DNA of 64,000 bases from Dyadobacter frigoris (GCF_005280585.1 NZ_SZVO01000019.1:62001-126000), one strand, 5' to 3'; positions 1 through 9,207 are shown, counted from the first letter of the stretch. Translations and numbers: made by a program. Notes: a model not told the origin generated them from the sequence alone.

Positions 1-667
1 AATATCGAATCATATTCCTGTCTGTCAGCTCTTCCCGTTTGCCGAAAAGTTTACTTAGAAAAAATAGTTTACCCAATTCATTATGGTCATTAACGGCAAT
101 ATTTAAATTCTCCTGAGGGATTTTTAAATTAAAATCAAAGTAATTATCAAGCTCCGTAAACGGTGAAACGTAAAACTTCTTAAAGGTGTAAAGATGAAAA
201 TGATCCTTATTGAAAGTTTCCGCCCCCATGAAATACAATTTAATTTCCTTATAGGTATTACAAATTTCTGCAACAGAACAAACGGGATTGTCATTTTCAT
301 CAAAACAGAAATAAAAACAAACCGGATTAAACTGATAACCCAAAGTACACAAATTGGTAAGAAGCATAATTTTACCGATACCGATTTCAACTCCGTTTTC
401 CGACAAAAACCGGGTAATATGTTCTCTCGTACTTTTGCTTTTATCAGGCTTTTCGCGCGGTAGCTGCATGTGATCGTTGTCCCTGAAATTGAACAGGTTA
501 AAACGATTATAGCTCAGCCATTTGAATTTTGCAGTAATCACATCCAATTCAGCAAGGTCAAGGTAAAACATAAAAATGTCATACTTGAACTGATGCTTTT
601 TCGGAAGAATCCTGTGATGCATGACACTAGCCCTGTACATGCAGGAATTTAGCGTATCCTGTTTCAT
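1..667 (-). CDS. DUF1365 family protein, C-terminus cut by window edge
   Basis: Translating the minus strand from the ATG at 667 gives an open frame to the window edge (222 codons, no stop). It starts MKQDTLNSCMYRASVMHHR and continues with a segment reading LGYQFNPVCFYFCFD, which is the hallmark of DUF1365 (COG3496). The function of DUF1365 is not firmly known. Its members typically sit beside a COG2907 flavoprotein and a cyclopropane-fatty-acid-synthase-like methylase, exactly as here, so a role in modifying membrane fatty acids is likely. It starts 24 bases after the flavoprotein stop, so it is probably the last known gene of that operon. Family: confident; function: inferred. Confidence 0.85.
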   Translation of the reverse strand, partial: MKQDTLNSCMYRASVMHHRILPKKHQFKYDIFMFYLDLAELDVITAKFKWLSYNRFNLFNFRDNDHMQLPREKPDKSKSTREHITRFLSENGVEIGIGKIMLLTNLCTLGYQFNPVCFYFCFDENDNPVCSVAEICNTYKEIKLYFMGAETFNKDHFHLYTFKKFYVSPFTELDNYFDFNLKIPQENLNIAVNDHNELGKLFFLSKLFGKREELTDRNMIRY

Positions 668-691
668 ACAAGGATATACGACAAAATAATT

Positions 692-1966
692 TCAATAGAT
701 TGTCGTGCCCGAAATTTTTACCTTCTTCAAGCTATCACACAATTCTACTGCACTGGTATATGCGTCTTCGTGGAAACCATATTTGAAATAACTGCCGCAG
801 AAATAAACCGGCCCGTTTTCGTTTAACAATTTCAAACAAGCCTGGGCATGAATAGCAGGCACGTCAAAAAGCGGATGGTCGTAATCGATTTCTCTGATTA
901 TTTTTTTCTCATCAAGATCGTCATGCGGATTGATCGAAACGAAATAATTTTTCTTTTCAGAAACCTGTTGAAGCATATTCATCCAATATATAGTGCTTGG
1001 GATCAGCTCATTATTTTTTTTCTGAATATGATAATTCCAGCTGCTCCAAGCCAGTTTTGCTTTCGGCATAATGCTTTCATCGGTATGCAAAACCGCTTTG
1101 TTATATTGATATTTAAATTTTGATAAAATATCCTGTTCCAGATTCGACGGATTTTCCAACATCAAAAGCGCCTGGTCAGCGTGACTGGCGATTATAACGC
1201 GGTCAAATATTTCGGAAGATCCATCCGCTGAATAAACCGTTACTTTATCATACTCACGGCACACTTTTACCGCTTTTCGGTTTAAATGAATTTTATCTTT
1301 GAATGGTTTGATTAGTATTTCTCTATAAGCCTGGCTGCCTTTATCCAATGTATACCATTGATGCTGTGTATCCAGCCCCAGAAAACCATGATTTTTGAAA
1401 AAACGTATCAACGTTACAGCGGGAAAATCAAGCATTTGTTCCATAGGTGTGGACCAAACCGCCGAGCTCATCGGAACCAGATATTTCCAAAGCATATCCT
1501 CACTAAACCGGAACTCTTTAATGTACTGTCCGATAGAATAATTGGCGTAATGCGGATCATCCAGAATTTTAATACTTTCCTTATTAAATCTTGAAATCTC
1601 CGAAAGCATTTTCAGATAAGAAATATTGAAAATGTTTTTTCTTTGGGCAAACAAATGATTCAGGCTTGATCCGCTGTATTCCAGTCCGGTAGGTTTGTGC
1701 TGAACACTAAATGACATATCCGTTTTTTTGATCGGAGCGCCAATTTCTGTGAATAATTTGCAAAGATTAGGATAGGTTTCAAAATTGAAAACCATAAAAC
1801 CTGTATCGATATAAACCGGTTTGCCGTCTTCATCAACGGTCACCGTATTGGTATGTCCGCCAACGTAATCGTTTTGCTCATAAAATGTAAGGTCATGTGT
1901 TGAATGCAAAAAATGGCCGCAGCCCATTCCTGCAATGCCTGTTCCGATAATTGCTGTCTTAGTCAT
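692..1966 (-). CDS. NAD(P)/FAD-dependent amine-oxidase-like flavoprotein (COG2907)
   Basis: A 424-residue flavoprotein. The N-terminus carries the dinucleotide-binding motif GTGIAGMGCG (residues 8-17), and the acidic end of the second beta strand is visible (FYEQNDYVGGHTNT, about residues 28-41). A second FAD contact is near the C-terminus in the segment VYFCGSYFKYGFHEDAY. This pattern fits COG2907, predicted NAD/FAD-binding oxidoreductases of the protoporphyrinogen/amine oxidase fold. Relatives are found with CFA-type methylases, and one acts in furan fatty acid synthesis in Rhodobacter. Here the substrate is unknown; a methylated or cyclopropane acyl chain is an inference. Its start overlaps the hydrolase stop by 4 bases, implying translational coupling. 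Confidence 0.85.
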   Translation of the reverse strand: MTKTAIIGTGIAGMGCGHFLHSTHDLTFYEQNDYVGGHTNTVTVDEDGKPVYIDTGFMVFNFETYPNLCKLFTEIGAPIKKTDMSFSVQHKPTGLEYSGSSLNHLFAQRKNIFNISYLKMLSEISRFNKESIKILDDPHYANYSIGQYIKEFRFSEDMLWKYLVPMSSAVWSTPMEQMLDFPAVTLIRFFKNHGFLGLDTQHQWYTLDKGSQAYREILIKPFKDKIHLNRKAVKVCREYDKVTVYSADGSSEIFDRVIIASHADQALLMLENPSNLEQDILSKFKYQYNKAVLHTDESIMPKAKLAWSSWNYHIQKKNNELIPSTIYWMNMLQQVSEKKNYFVSINPHDDLDEKKIIREIDYDHPLFDVPAIHAQACLKLLNENGPVYFCGSYFKYGFHEDAYTSAVELCDSLKKVKISGTTIY

Positions 1967-3096
1967 GGCTGTTCTGTTACAGATTTTAAAAAATACATGA
2001 TAGCGTATGTAGAAATTTGTCCGCCGGGGCCGTACAAATTATAATCAAAAGCATGTGTTGCCCAAGGAAGCGTTATCAAATAATGCTTGACACCATTTTC
2101 TTCAAGCTTTGCATTTAACCGCTTACTATGCTCGTAGGCGACCAAAACATCGTTTTTCCCATGAATCAGAAGCGTAGGTGGCGATTGTTTTGTTACAAAA
2201 AGAAGAGGAGAACTCTTCTCGAATTTTTCCGGATGTCCGCTGTAACCTCCTCCCAAATAATCCTCCATTACCTTTCTGGAATCCATAATGAGTGGATTTG
2301 AAGGAATGGAATATCCCCAAACCATATCTGCCGGGCCATATAAATCTACAATGCCTTTCAGTCCCGGTTCTTTCAAAGAATATCCGGCGAGCAAAGCGAT
2401 TTGTGCACCAGCGGAACGACCCAGCAAAATAAAATTAGTGGTATCAATATTCCACTCAGTTGATTTTTCTTTCAAAAAACGAAATGCATTACTAATATCT
2501 TTTACCGGCGCGGGACTTTGAAATTCGGGAGCCAGACGATAATTAATAGCTGCTACATGGTAACCGTTTTTAGCCAGATAGCTGTTAAGTTCTGGTAATT
2601 GCTGGCTGTCACCACTTTTCCAGGAACCGCCATGAACAATTATTACGCACGGTTTTTTACCTTTTATTTGTGAAGGATAGAAATCAAGCTTTAGATCTGT
2701 TTTGCCATTTTTGTAATAACTAACAGATTGACAAGGCGTTTTTTCTTTTGGTTTAAACATTTGCGTATATGAAAACGGACGGAATTCAAACGCACCTTTT
2801 TTAATTTCTTTACCGAAAGCAACCGCCAGGTTTTTCTCTAATTCCCTTCCCACCAAATAAGATCTGAACACGGGCGAAAGGTATAAGCCAAGTGAAATGA
2901 TAGCCAGAATCATCGTTGGCAACTGATATGATGACGACCTGAAATTTATAAAAATAATGACCAGAATAATGGCAGCGAAAATCCAGGGGAATTCATCAAC
3001 CGCAATAGCAAGCAACCATAAATAGAATGCGGGAGCCGGTAAAACGGTCAGTAACGAAATCAAAAAAAGGATAATCGTTAAGATAAGCTTTACCAT
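1963..3096 (-). CDS. Membrane-anchored alpha/beta hydrolase (esterase/lipase type)
   Basis: A 377-residue protein with about three hydrophobic segments in the first 85 residues, followed by an alpha/beta hydrolase domain. The oxyanion motif HGGSW is at residues 165-169 and the nucleophile elbow GRSAG at 236-240 (Ser238). A later LIHGKNDVLV segment supplies the likely acid and PWATHAFDY the likely His. The architecture resembles carboxylesterases of the hormone-sensitive-lipase/BD-FAE group. Lying between the flavoprotein and the CFA-like methylase, with a 4-base overlap to the former and a 2-base gap from the latter, it is clearly part of the lipid cluster. A membrane-lipid acyl ester is a reasonable but untested substrate. 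Confidence 0.85.
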   Translation of the reverse strand: MVKLILTIILFLISLLTVLPAPAFYLWLLAIAVDEFPWIFAAIILVIIFINFRSSSYQLPTMILAIISLGLYLSPVFRSYLVGRELEKNLAVAFGKEIKKGAFEFRPFSYTQMFKPKEKTPCQSVSYYKNGKTDLKLDFYPSQIKGKKPCVIIVHGGSWKSGDSQQLPELNSYLAKNGYHVAAINYRLAPEFQSPAPVKDISNAFRFLKEKSTEWNIDTTNFILLGRSAGAQIALLAGYSLKEPGLKGIVDLYGPADMVWGYSIPSNPLIMDSRKVMEDYLGGGYSGHPEKFEKSSPLLFVTKQSPPTLLIHGKNDVLVAYEHSKRLNAKLEENGVKHYLITLPWATHAFDYNLYGPGGQISTYAIMYFLKSVTEQP

Positions 3097-3098
3097 AT

Positions 3099-4130
3099 TT
3101 ATGGCGTTTTATGGAAAAGATAATGGCTTACCATCCACTCGTTACCATGATTGAAATTCCATAATTCTGCGCACGACATGAAGAATATACGCCAGTAAAC
3201 CCACCATTTTACAGCCTGATCTTTTCCGTAAGTTGTTTCAAAAAGAGGTATTATTTCTGCTTTGTGTGCATCCATGTTATCCAGCCAGGCTTCGGATGTT
3301 TTGGCATAATGCGTTCCATTTACCAGCCATTGCTGTTCGATCTGCATATCTTCATTAAAATAAAGAAACAAATCGTTGCTTGGCATAACCCCTCCCGAAA
3401 AGAAATATTTACTCATCCAGTCGGTTTCATCTTTTACTTCAAAAAGATAGGCATATTGTTTGTGTGTGAAAATGTGAACAAACAACTTTCCATCATCTTT
3501 GAGGAAAGAAGCTACTTTTTTCATAAGCAGCTGGTAATTACGCATGTGTTCAAACATTTCGACAGATACCACGCGATCGAATTTTTCATCGATCTCAAAA
3601 GTATTCATATCCGCCGTGATCACTTTCAGGTTTTTGATATTTCTTTCAATCGCCTGCTGATCAATATATTCTTTTTGGGTACGCGAATTGGAAACGACTG
3701 TGAAAGAACTTTCAGGATATTTTGCCGACATGAAAAGTGACAACGAGCCCCAGCCGCAACCCAATTCCAGCACTTCCTGACCGTTTATGAGTTCAGCTCT
3801 TTCACAGGTTATTTCCAGCATATCCGTTTCAGACGTGTTGATATCGGTAATACCTTCTTTCCAAAAACCACAGGAATATTTCAGATTTTTACCAAGACAA
3901 TACTGGTAAAATGGAGTCGGTACTTCGTAGTGTTGCTCGTTGGCGTCGGCTGTATTAACGGCTATTGGAAAGGTTTTTAATTTTTCGACAAAATTCAATA
4001 AATACAATTTTTGAGAAGTTGCATCTCCGTGATTTTCATCTACCAGACGCTGCTTTAAATATTTTCGAATTCCTAAACGTATTAAAAAATCGGGAATTTG
4101 GTCGTTTATTAATAACTGATCGTACCACAT
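3099..4130 (-). CDS. Cyclopropane-fatty-acyl-phospholipid synthase-like methyltransferase
   Basis: A 343-residue class I SAM-dependent methyltransferase of the CFA synthase family (COG2230). The SAM-binding motif VLELGCGWGSL spans residues 120-130. The family-specific segment that precedes it is also present (HYEVPTPFYQYCLGKNLKYS, about residues 67-86). CFA enzymes methylate the double bond of unsaturated acyl chains in membrane phospholipids to give cyclopropane, methyl-branched or related products. The protein is somewhat shorter than E. coli Cfa (382 residues). It lies between DUF1295 and the hydrolase in one minus-strand cluster. Whether the product is a cyclopropane or another methylated chain cannot be told from sequence. 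Confidence 0.85.
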   Translation of the reverse strand: MWYDQLLINDQIPDFLIRLGIRKYLKQRLVDENHGDATSQKLYLLNFVEKLKTFPIAVNTADANEQHYEVPTPFYQYCLGKNLKYSCGFWKEGITDINTSETDMLEITCERAELINGQEVLELGCGWGSLSLFMSAKYPESSFTVVSNSRTQKEYIDQQAIERNIKNLKVITADMNTFEIDEKFDRVVSVEMFEHMRNYQLLMKKVASFLKDDGKLFVHIFTHKQYAYLFEVKDETDWMSKYFFSGGVMPSNDLFLYFNEDMQIEQQWLVNGTHYAKTSEAWLDNMDAHKAEIIPLFETTYGKDQAVKWWVYWRIFFMSCAELWNFNHGNEWMVSHYLFHKTP

Positions 4131-4227
4131 GGCAAATAATTAACGGGTTATAAAGGGAATTTGAAGAATGTACGTCTGTGGTGCCCCCTTGGATTTATAC
4201 CAATAAAATTTATTCGGGGAATTGTAA

Positions 4228-5019
4228 TTATTTCCTTTTAAACCAGGGAAAAAAGGCACTTGTAGTCTGCTGATATTGAACGTATAATTCTCCTTTGGAC
4301 CGAATGGATTGTTCCTCTGTTGCAGGAATTCCTGTTACTTTAAAAAGTAAATAAAGGATAATGGCAGGACTGATAATGGCGAGAAATCCATAAGGCGAAC
4401 CCAGTGCAAAAATGAAATAAGAAATCCAGATCAGCCATTCGAAAAAGTAATTGGGATGGCGTGAATAATGCCATAAACCGGTATCACAGAGTTTCCCCTT
4501 ATTGTCAGGATCTTTCTTAAACTGATCCAGCTGCCAGTCGGCTCTTGCTTCGCCGAGGATTGCAATAACCCACAGACCTAATCCGACAAATTCAAATATG
4601 GACAATTCCGGTTCTTTATTTTGTGTAATGATAAAAAAGGGAACAGATAAAAAGACATTGGACAAACCCTGTGCCTGGAAAAATGTAAAAAATTTCTGAT
4701 CCGCCTTTGGCGCCCACTCTTTTCGAAGTTGTGTGTAACGGCCTTCTTCTTCATGCAAATGTTTAATAACTCTCCGGCCCAGATGAGTACCCAGGCGACT
4801 TCCCCAGATGATAACCATTCCGCATATCAACCATTTTCTTGTTTGAAATCCGTCCGCTAAAATGAGAAGTAAAAGAGCAATTACAGGAAAATTAAAAGAC
4901 CAGAAAATGTCAACCACACCGGCATTATTAATTTTTTTTGCCCATAACCAAACAATGCCCATAATAATGACACAGACAATGATACATATTAAAATGGTCA
5001 ACAGGAGGGAATTAAGCAT
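4228..5019 (-). CDS. DUF1295 membrane protein (steroid 5-alpha-reductase-like)
   Basis: A polytopic membrane protein of 263 residues with about six hydrophobic segments. The C-terminal part has the motif SRHPNYFFEWLIW, typical of the DUF1295/ICMT/steroid-5-alpha-reductase superfamily, whose members are NADPH-dependent reductases or methyltransferases acting in the membrane. The open frame extends upstream to a GTG at 5052, but the ATG at 5019 gives a more natural N-terminus and an 8-base overlap with the preceding gene. DUF1295 genes recur with CFA-like methylases, so reduction of a lipid double bond is a plausible role; this is inference. Confidence 0.85.
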   Translation of the reverse strand: MLNSLLLTILICIIVCVIIMGIVWLWAKKINNAGVVDIFWSFNFPVIALLLLILADGFQTRKWLICGMVIIWGSRLGTHLGRRVIKHLHEEEGRYTQLRKEWAPKADQKFFTFFQAQGLSNVFLSVPFFIITQNKEPELSIFEFVGLGLWVIAILGEARADWQLDQFKKDPDNKGKLCDTGLWHYSRHPNYFFEWLIWISYFIFALGSPYGFLAIISPAIILYLLFKVTGIPATEEQSIRSKGELYVQYQQTTSAFFPWFKRK

Positions 5020-5347
5020 GTTTTTTAACAAATAAATCCGTAAGTCCTTCACCCGGTTTCAGACGGAAAAGTTCGATTAATATATAAACGCAGCTAGCTA
5101 TACTTCCCAGAAAAAACATAAGCAAAAGCCACAGGATTTTTAAGAATATGCTGGATTCTTTATAAAAAATCCATAGATAAATGATGAGCGCATTGGTGTA
5201 AAAATCCCAAAGTGTTGCACGCATCCAGGGAATTGATCCCAGAAAATCCCATTCTGTAAAAAGATTACTTTCAAGGCTTGTACATATCACCACATAAATC
5301 ATCCGGATCAACAGGACTGTGAAAATTATTTTAAGTGAAGCAATCAT
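5012..5347 (-). CDS. DUF1475 family small membrane protein
   Basis: A 111-residue protein with three hydrophobic segments (about residues 5-22, 48-62 and 66-90) and a short charged tail. It matches the look of DUF1475, a family of small integral membrane proteins of unknown function with a conserved WMRATLWDFYTNAL-type segment. It is the first gene of the lipid cluster and overlaps DUF1295 by 8 bases, so the two are probably made together. It may be a membrane partner of the reductase, but nothing in the sequence shows this. Confidence 0.7.
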   Translation of the reverse strand: MIASLKIIFTVLLIRMIYVVICTSLESNLFTEWDFLGSIPWMRATLWDFYTNALIIYLWIFYKESSIFLKILWLLLMFFLGSIASCVYILIELFRLKPGEGLTDLFVKKHA

Positions 5348-5560
5348 AGGTCTTGGTTTGTTGATGAAGTGTATTTATAAGCGATTGACCGTCATTGGAA
5401 GTAAAGTGAAAATTAATCGACAATACAACCCGGTTTAATCAAAAGAATCGTTGTTAATGAAATGCCTTATAATTTAGTAATACGTTTTTTTCGTCAAAAC
5501 GGATTGAGCGATGGCTGTTTTGCTTTAAAAAGATGTTAATTTGGCCACAAAAGAATCAGA

Positions 5561-7408
5561 GTGAAGAATCGAAACATTAAAAAATATTACAATTTCCTAA
5601 AATTCAAGCGTGACTTTACGCGGTTCAGTTTGGATAAAGTCAAGAGTTATGAAATTGTAATGTTCTGGCTTAAAAGTCTGTTGACACGTAGTCAGTTTTT
5701 GATTCTGTCGGGTATTCTGGTAGGCTGCACGGCTGGTCTTGCCGGCGTGGTTTTAAAATCACTGGTGCATTATATTCACTATGTTATCACCTACAAAGTT
5801 CATTTTGAAGACCAGGTTTTTTTCTATCTGATATTCCCTTTTTCCGGGATTGTAATTACTTCGCTTGTTGTAAAGTTTTTTTTCAAAGGGCTTGATAAAA
5901 AGGGAATTCCGGTAATCTTGTATGAAATCGCGCAGAATGCCAGCAATGTTTCTCCTGTAAAAATGTACTCCCAAATCGTCCAAAGCGCTATAACGGTTGG
6001 TTTGGGAGGTTCGGCCGGTTTGGAAAGCCCAATTGCTGTTACCGGCGCTGCCATTGGTTCAAACTTTGCACAAACTTATAAACTGGACTACCGCGAGCGG
6101 ACTTTGCTGCTTGCTGCGGGAGCAACCGCAGGTATTGCATCAGCCTTTAATGCACCAATTGCGGGTATGATGTTCGCTTTTGAAATATTGCTGACTGGAG
6201 TAGTATTTTCAGATTTTATCCCGCTCGTAGTAGCGGCGGTTTGCGGGAGTTTAATTTCCCGCATTTTATTAAAAGAAGAGGTTCTTTTTCTTTTTCATAC
6301 CCGCGACGCTTTCAATTATCATAATCTCCCTTTCTATTTTATCCTGGGCATTTTTTGCGGCTTGTATGCCCGGTACTTTCTTGTAATCACGCGCTACATC
6401 GAAGAGTTTTTTCAGGGTTTGAAAATGTCAAGGCTGCAAAAAGCAATGCTGGGCGGAGCGATTTTGTCATTTCTTTGTGTACTTTATCCGCCGCTATTTG
6501 GTGAAGGATATGAGACTATAAAATCCTTTACCAACGGCGAAATTAAAGAGGTCATTTCAAACAGTTTTTTTAGTTTTATAGCCTATCGGGAATGGGTTGT
6601 TATCGTTTTCGTTGCAGTAATTTGTCTGTTAAAAGCCTTCGCGACTTCAATTACCATTTATAGTGGAGGTAATGGCGGGAACTTCGCTCCTTCACTTTTT
6701 GCGGGAGGTTCACTTGGTTATGTGATGGCATTGCTTTGTACACAGGCGGGCATTACAGATGTACCTATGACGAATATGATCCTGGTTGGCATGGCTGGTG
6801 TGATGAGCGGTGTTTTATATGCGCCTCTGACAGCTATTTTCCTGATCGCTGAATCAAGTTCGGGATATGATCTCTTCATTCCTCTGATGGTGGTTTCGGT
6901 AATATCGTTTTTAATGGCAAAATGGTTTTCACCCATTTCTCCTGATTTGGAAAAGTTGGCAAATCAAGGAAAAATCTTTACCAGAGAGCACGACAGAAAT
7001 CTGCTTTCACTTTTGCATACACTTGATTTACTCGATAAGGATGCTCAGGTTATCAATGAAAATGCATCTTTCGAAGAATTACTGGAAGTCGTAAAAAATG
7101 GTAAAAGGAATCTGATTGCCGTTTTAAATGATAATCTAACGTTGGTAGGAATTATAACTTTGGACGATTTAAGGCCAATTCTTTTTAACAGGGATTTGGA
7201 TGGGACTATGACGGTGGGTAATTTAATGAAAGATCCAAGAGCTGTAATCGTGGAAAATGATTCTGTGGTTACTGTCGCCAGGAAATTTGATGAAACCGGT
7301 TCCTGGCATTTGCCGGTGATTAAAGAGTCCGGGAAATTTGCTGGTTTTATTTCAAAATCAAGTGTCCTGAATAGTTACAGACAATTGTTGCAGGCACATT
7401 CAGGATAG
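5561..7408 (+). CDS. CLC-family chloride channel/transporter with C-terminal CBS pair
   Basis: A 615-residue CLC protein. About ten hydrophobic helices fill residues 40-460. The selectivity-filter segments are recognisable as KKGIP (113-117, normally GSGIP), GLESP (153-157, normally GREGP) with the gating glutamate E155, and GGNFAP (372-377, normally GxFxP). A CBS-domain pair follows at about residues 480-610 and probably senses nucleotides or ionic strength. At the position of the internal proton glutamate of E. coli ClcA (E203), this protein has I209, next to a conserved E208. By family knowledge this suggests a channel-like or weakly coupled protein rather than a strict 2Cl-/H+ exchanger. 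The start is GTG at 5561; an ATG lies 33 codons inside. Monocistronic, with a terminator just downstream. Confidence 0.9.
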   Translation: MKNRNIKKYYNFLKFKRDFTRFSLDKVKSYEIVMFWLKSLLTRSQFLILSGILVGCTAGLAGVVLKSLVHYIHYVITYKVHFEDQVFFYLIFPFSGIVITSLVVKFFFKGLDKKGIPVILYEIAQNASNVSPVKMYSQIVQSAITVGLGGSAGLESPIAVTGAAIGSNFAQTYKLDYRERTLLLAAGATAGIASAFNAPIAGMMFAFEILLTGVVFSDFIPLVVAAVCGSLISRILLKEEVLFLFHTRDAFNYHNLPFYFILGIFCGLYARYFLVITRYIEEFFQGLKMSRLQKAMLGGAILSFLCVLYPPLFGEGYETIKSFTNGEIKEVISNSFFSFIAYREWVVIVFVAVICLLKAFATSITIYSGGNGGNFAPSLFAGGSLGYVMALLCTQAGITDVPMTNMILVGMAGVMSGVLYAPLTAIFLIAESSSGYDLFIPLMVVSVISFLMAKWFSPISPDLEKLANQGKIFTREHDRNLLSLLHTLDLLDKDAQVINENASFEELLEVVKNGKRNLIAVLNDNLTLVGIITLDDLRPILFNRDLDGTMTVGNLMKDPRAVIVENDSVVTVARKFDETGSWHLPVIKESGKFAGFISKSSVLNSYRQLLQAHSG

Positions 7409-7437
7409 GTTTTCTTTCAAATCGTTTGTAACTAAAG

Positions 7438-7474
7438 AATCCTGTTAAAGTTTGGTGTCAACTTTAACAGGATT
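7438..7474. terminator. Bidirectional intrinsic terminator
   Basis: A perfect 15-bp stem (7438-7452 with 7460-7474) around a 7-base loop lies between the converging chloride channel and DUF4097 genes. It has T-rich flanks on both sides, so it can end both transcripts. Confidence 0.85.
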
Positions 7475-7496
7475 TATATTTTATATTGACTGACAA

Positions 7497-8336
7497 TTAC
7501 TTAGCTTTTCTTACATAAATATTGCCATTCATATTTTTCATCATTACTTCTTTTCCACCTCCGTTAACTTTTCCCTGAACCCAGTCAGAAATACTTATTT
7601 TGTACAAACCGTCTTTGGCTGTTTTGACAGCTTTGGGCTGGGTTTTATCGACGTCAACATCATAGTCACTAAAAATCTCTCCGCGGTCAGATTTCAATTT
7701 AACATCAAATTTTGCAGCAGCAGGAAACGTAATGTCCACATTACCATTCAGTGTAGAAAATGCCATCGGAGATTCCGGATTTATGGATTTGAAAATCGCT
7801 TTCACATTCCCATTGACCGTATTGGCCACAACCGACCCGGAAATATTTGTAAGCATAATGGCACCATTGACGTTTGAAATTTCAAATTCACCGTTTACGT
7901 TATCAATCACAATATCTCCCTCATTGATAGCACCTACTCTCAAAGTAAAATTTTGAGGCACTTTTATGGTGAGATTAATAGGGTATCGCGGCATACCAGG
8001 TTTGATTCTCACATTATTTTTCTCTTCTTCAATCGTAAGATCCAATCCGTTTCTACCAGAACTTATCCTTTTCATTCCTTTGGCAGCTTCGTCTTTGGGC
8101 TCTTCATTTTTTTCTACTGCACCTTTGCTTGTTGCGTCAATGATCACTTCTTTTCCCGCATAGCCAACGATGTGAATAGATCCCCGGATCAGTTTTACTT
8201 CAAGTGATCCGCTTTTTGACGGGTCGGAAAGAGGAACCGTAATTTGTTCTTTAATGTCGTTCTGAGCGAGCAAGGGAAGTGTTTTTGTACTTGCAGCCAT
8301 CACTAACAAGATGGCTAATACTTTATGGGTTTTCAT
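7497..8336 (-). CDS. DUF4097-type secreted beta-helix-like protein
   Basis: A 279-residue exported protein. The signal peptide covers about residues 1-24, ending TLPLLAQ. The body has repeating short strands with Asn-Gly turns (INEGDIVIDNVNGEFEISN, VNGAIMLTN, VNGNVKAIF, LNGNVDITF, MNGNIYVRK), the pattern of DUF4097/DUF4098 proteins, predicted to fold as a right-handed beta helix. The role of the family is unknown; members often sit downstream of ECF sigma/anti-sigma pairs, as here, and may act in envelope stress. It is a paralogue of the gene 4 bases upstream, sharing the phrase VNGAI-LTN, so a tandem duplication is likely. Confidence 0.8.
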   Translation of the reverse strand: MKTHKVLAILLVMAASTKTLPLLAQNDIKEQITVPLSDPSKSGSLEVKLIRGSIHIVGYAGKEVIIDATSKGAVEKNEEPKDEAAKGMKRISSGRNGLDLTIEEEKNNVRIKPGMPRYPINLTIKVPQNFTLRVGAINEGDIVIDNVNGEFEISNVNGAIMLTNISGSVVANTVNGNVKAIFKSINPESPMAFSTLNGNVDITFPAAAKFDVKLKSDRGEIFSDYDVDVDKTQPKAVKTAKDGLYKISISDWVQGKVNGGGKEVMMKNMNGNIYVRKAK

Positions 8337-8340
8337 ATAA

Positions 8341-9207
8341 TCAGGATTGTTTTTTAAGATAAATATTTCCGTTAAAGGTTTCGAATTTGAAGATTTGGCC
8401 TCCTTTTCCGATCCTTATGGCAGTTTCTGCGTTTACTTTATAAGTGGTTTTATTATGATTGGTTTCCTGGTTTTTGACCAGTTTTACCGGCAAGGTTTCT
8501 GTATCAGGAAAATCGGTATAAAATTCGCCGTTGAAACTTTTAAACTGACAGTCTGCCGACAAACTTTGCGGGTAAGTGATCGTAATGTTGCCGTTCAGGG
8601 TTTTGAATTGTGATTCGCCCGGAGGAACTGCCAGATAATTTGCATCCACATTTCCGTTAATCGTTTTTACTTCCGCAGCGCCTTTTGCATTAGTCAGTTT
8701 GATAGCGCCATTAACGTTCGAAACATGCAATAAGCCTGCGATGTCTTCAACAAGCACATCACCGTTGTTAACCGTAGAAACCCGTAAATCCATGGCAAAA
8801 GGCACTTTTACCGTATATTCCAAATTGTAGTGATATTCAATTTTCTTTTCATTATTCCAGTTGTGGTTATTTCTGTTCGGCCGGGAATCGAATGGAGCAG
8901 AAATATAGGCGAGCACGCTATCCCCCTTTTGTTCAAAATTTACCTTGAATTCATTTTTTCCTTCATCCAAAGTTTCTTTATCGTCTGCTGTGATCGTTTT
9001 ATCAACTTCAATAACAACTTTGTCGCCATTGTAACCTTTTACTTTTATTGATCCGAAAATATTATAAATGGCCAGCGTGTTTTTTGCAGCGCTTTCTTTA
9101 ATGGTGAATTCTTTGCTGAGATGTTCCTTAAATTCCAGTTTTTGTGCTGGCGCCTGGGTACAAGCGAACATCACTCCCGCCAAAAGGGGGATTATAATTT
9201 GTTTCAT
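8341..9207 (-). CDS. DUF4097-type secreted beta-helix-like protein, paralogue
   Basis: A 288-residue protein with an N-terminal export signal (MKQIIIPLLAGVMFACTQAP); the Cys at residue 16 could be a lipobox cysteine (VMFAC), so it may be a lipoprotein. The body has the Asn-Gly turn repeats of DUF4097: VNNGDVLVEDI, VSNVNGAIKLTN, TINGNVDANY, TLNGNITITY, FNGEFYTDF and FNGNIYLKK. It lies 24 bases downstream of the anti-sigma gene and 4 bases upstream of its paralogue, so all four genes probably form one envelope-related operon. Exact function is unknown. Confidence 0.8.
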   Translation of the reverse strand: MKQIIIPLLAGVMFACTQAPAQKLEFKEHLSKEFTIKESAAKNTLAIYNIFGSIKVKGYNGDKVVIEVDKTITADDKETLDEGKNEFKVNFEQKGDSVLAYISAPFDSRPNRNNHNWNNEKKIEYHYNLEYTVKVPFAMDLRVSTVNNGDVLVEDIAGLLHVSNVNGAIKLTNAKGAAEVKTINGNVDANYLAVPPGESQFKTLNGNITITYPQSLSADCQFKSFNGEFYTDFPDTETLPVKLVKNQETNHNKTTYKVNAETAIRIGKGGQIFKFETFNGNIYLKKQS

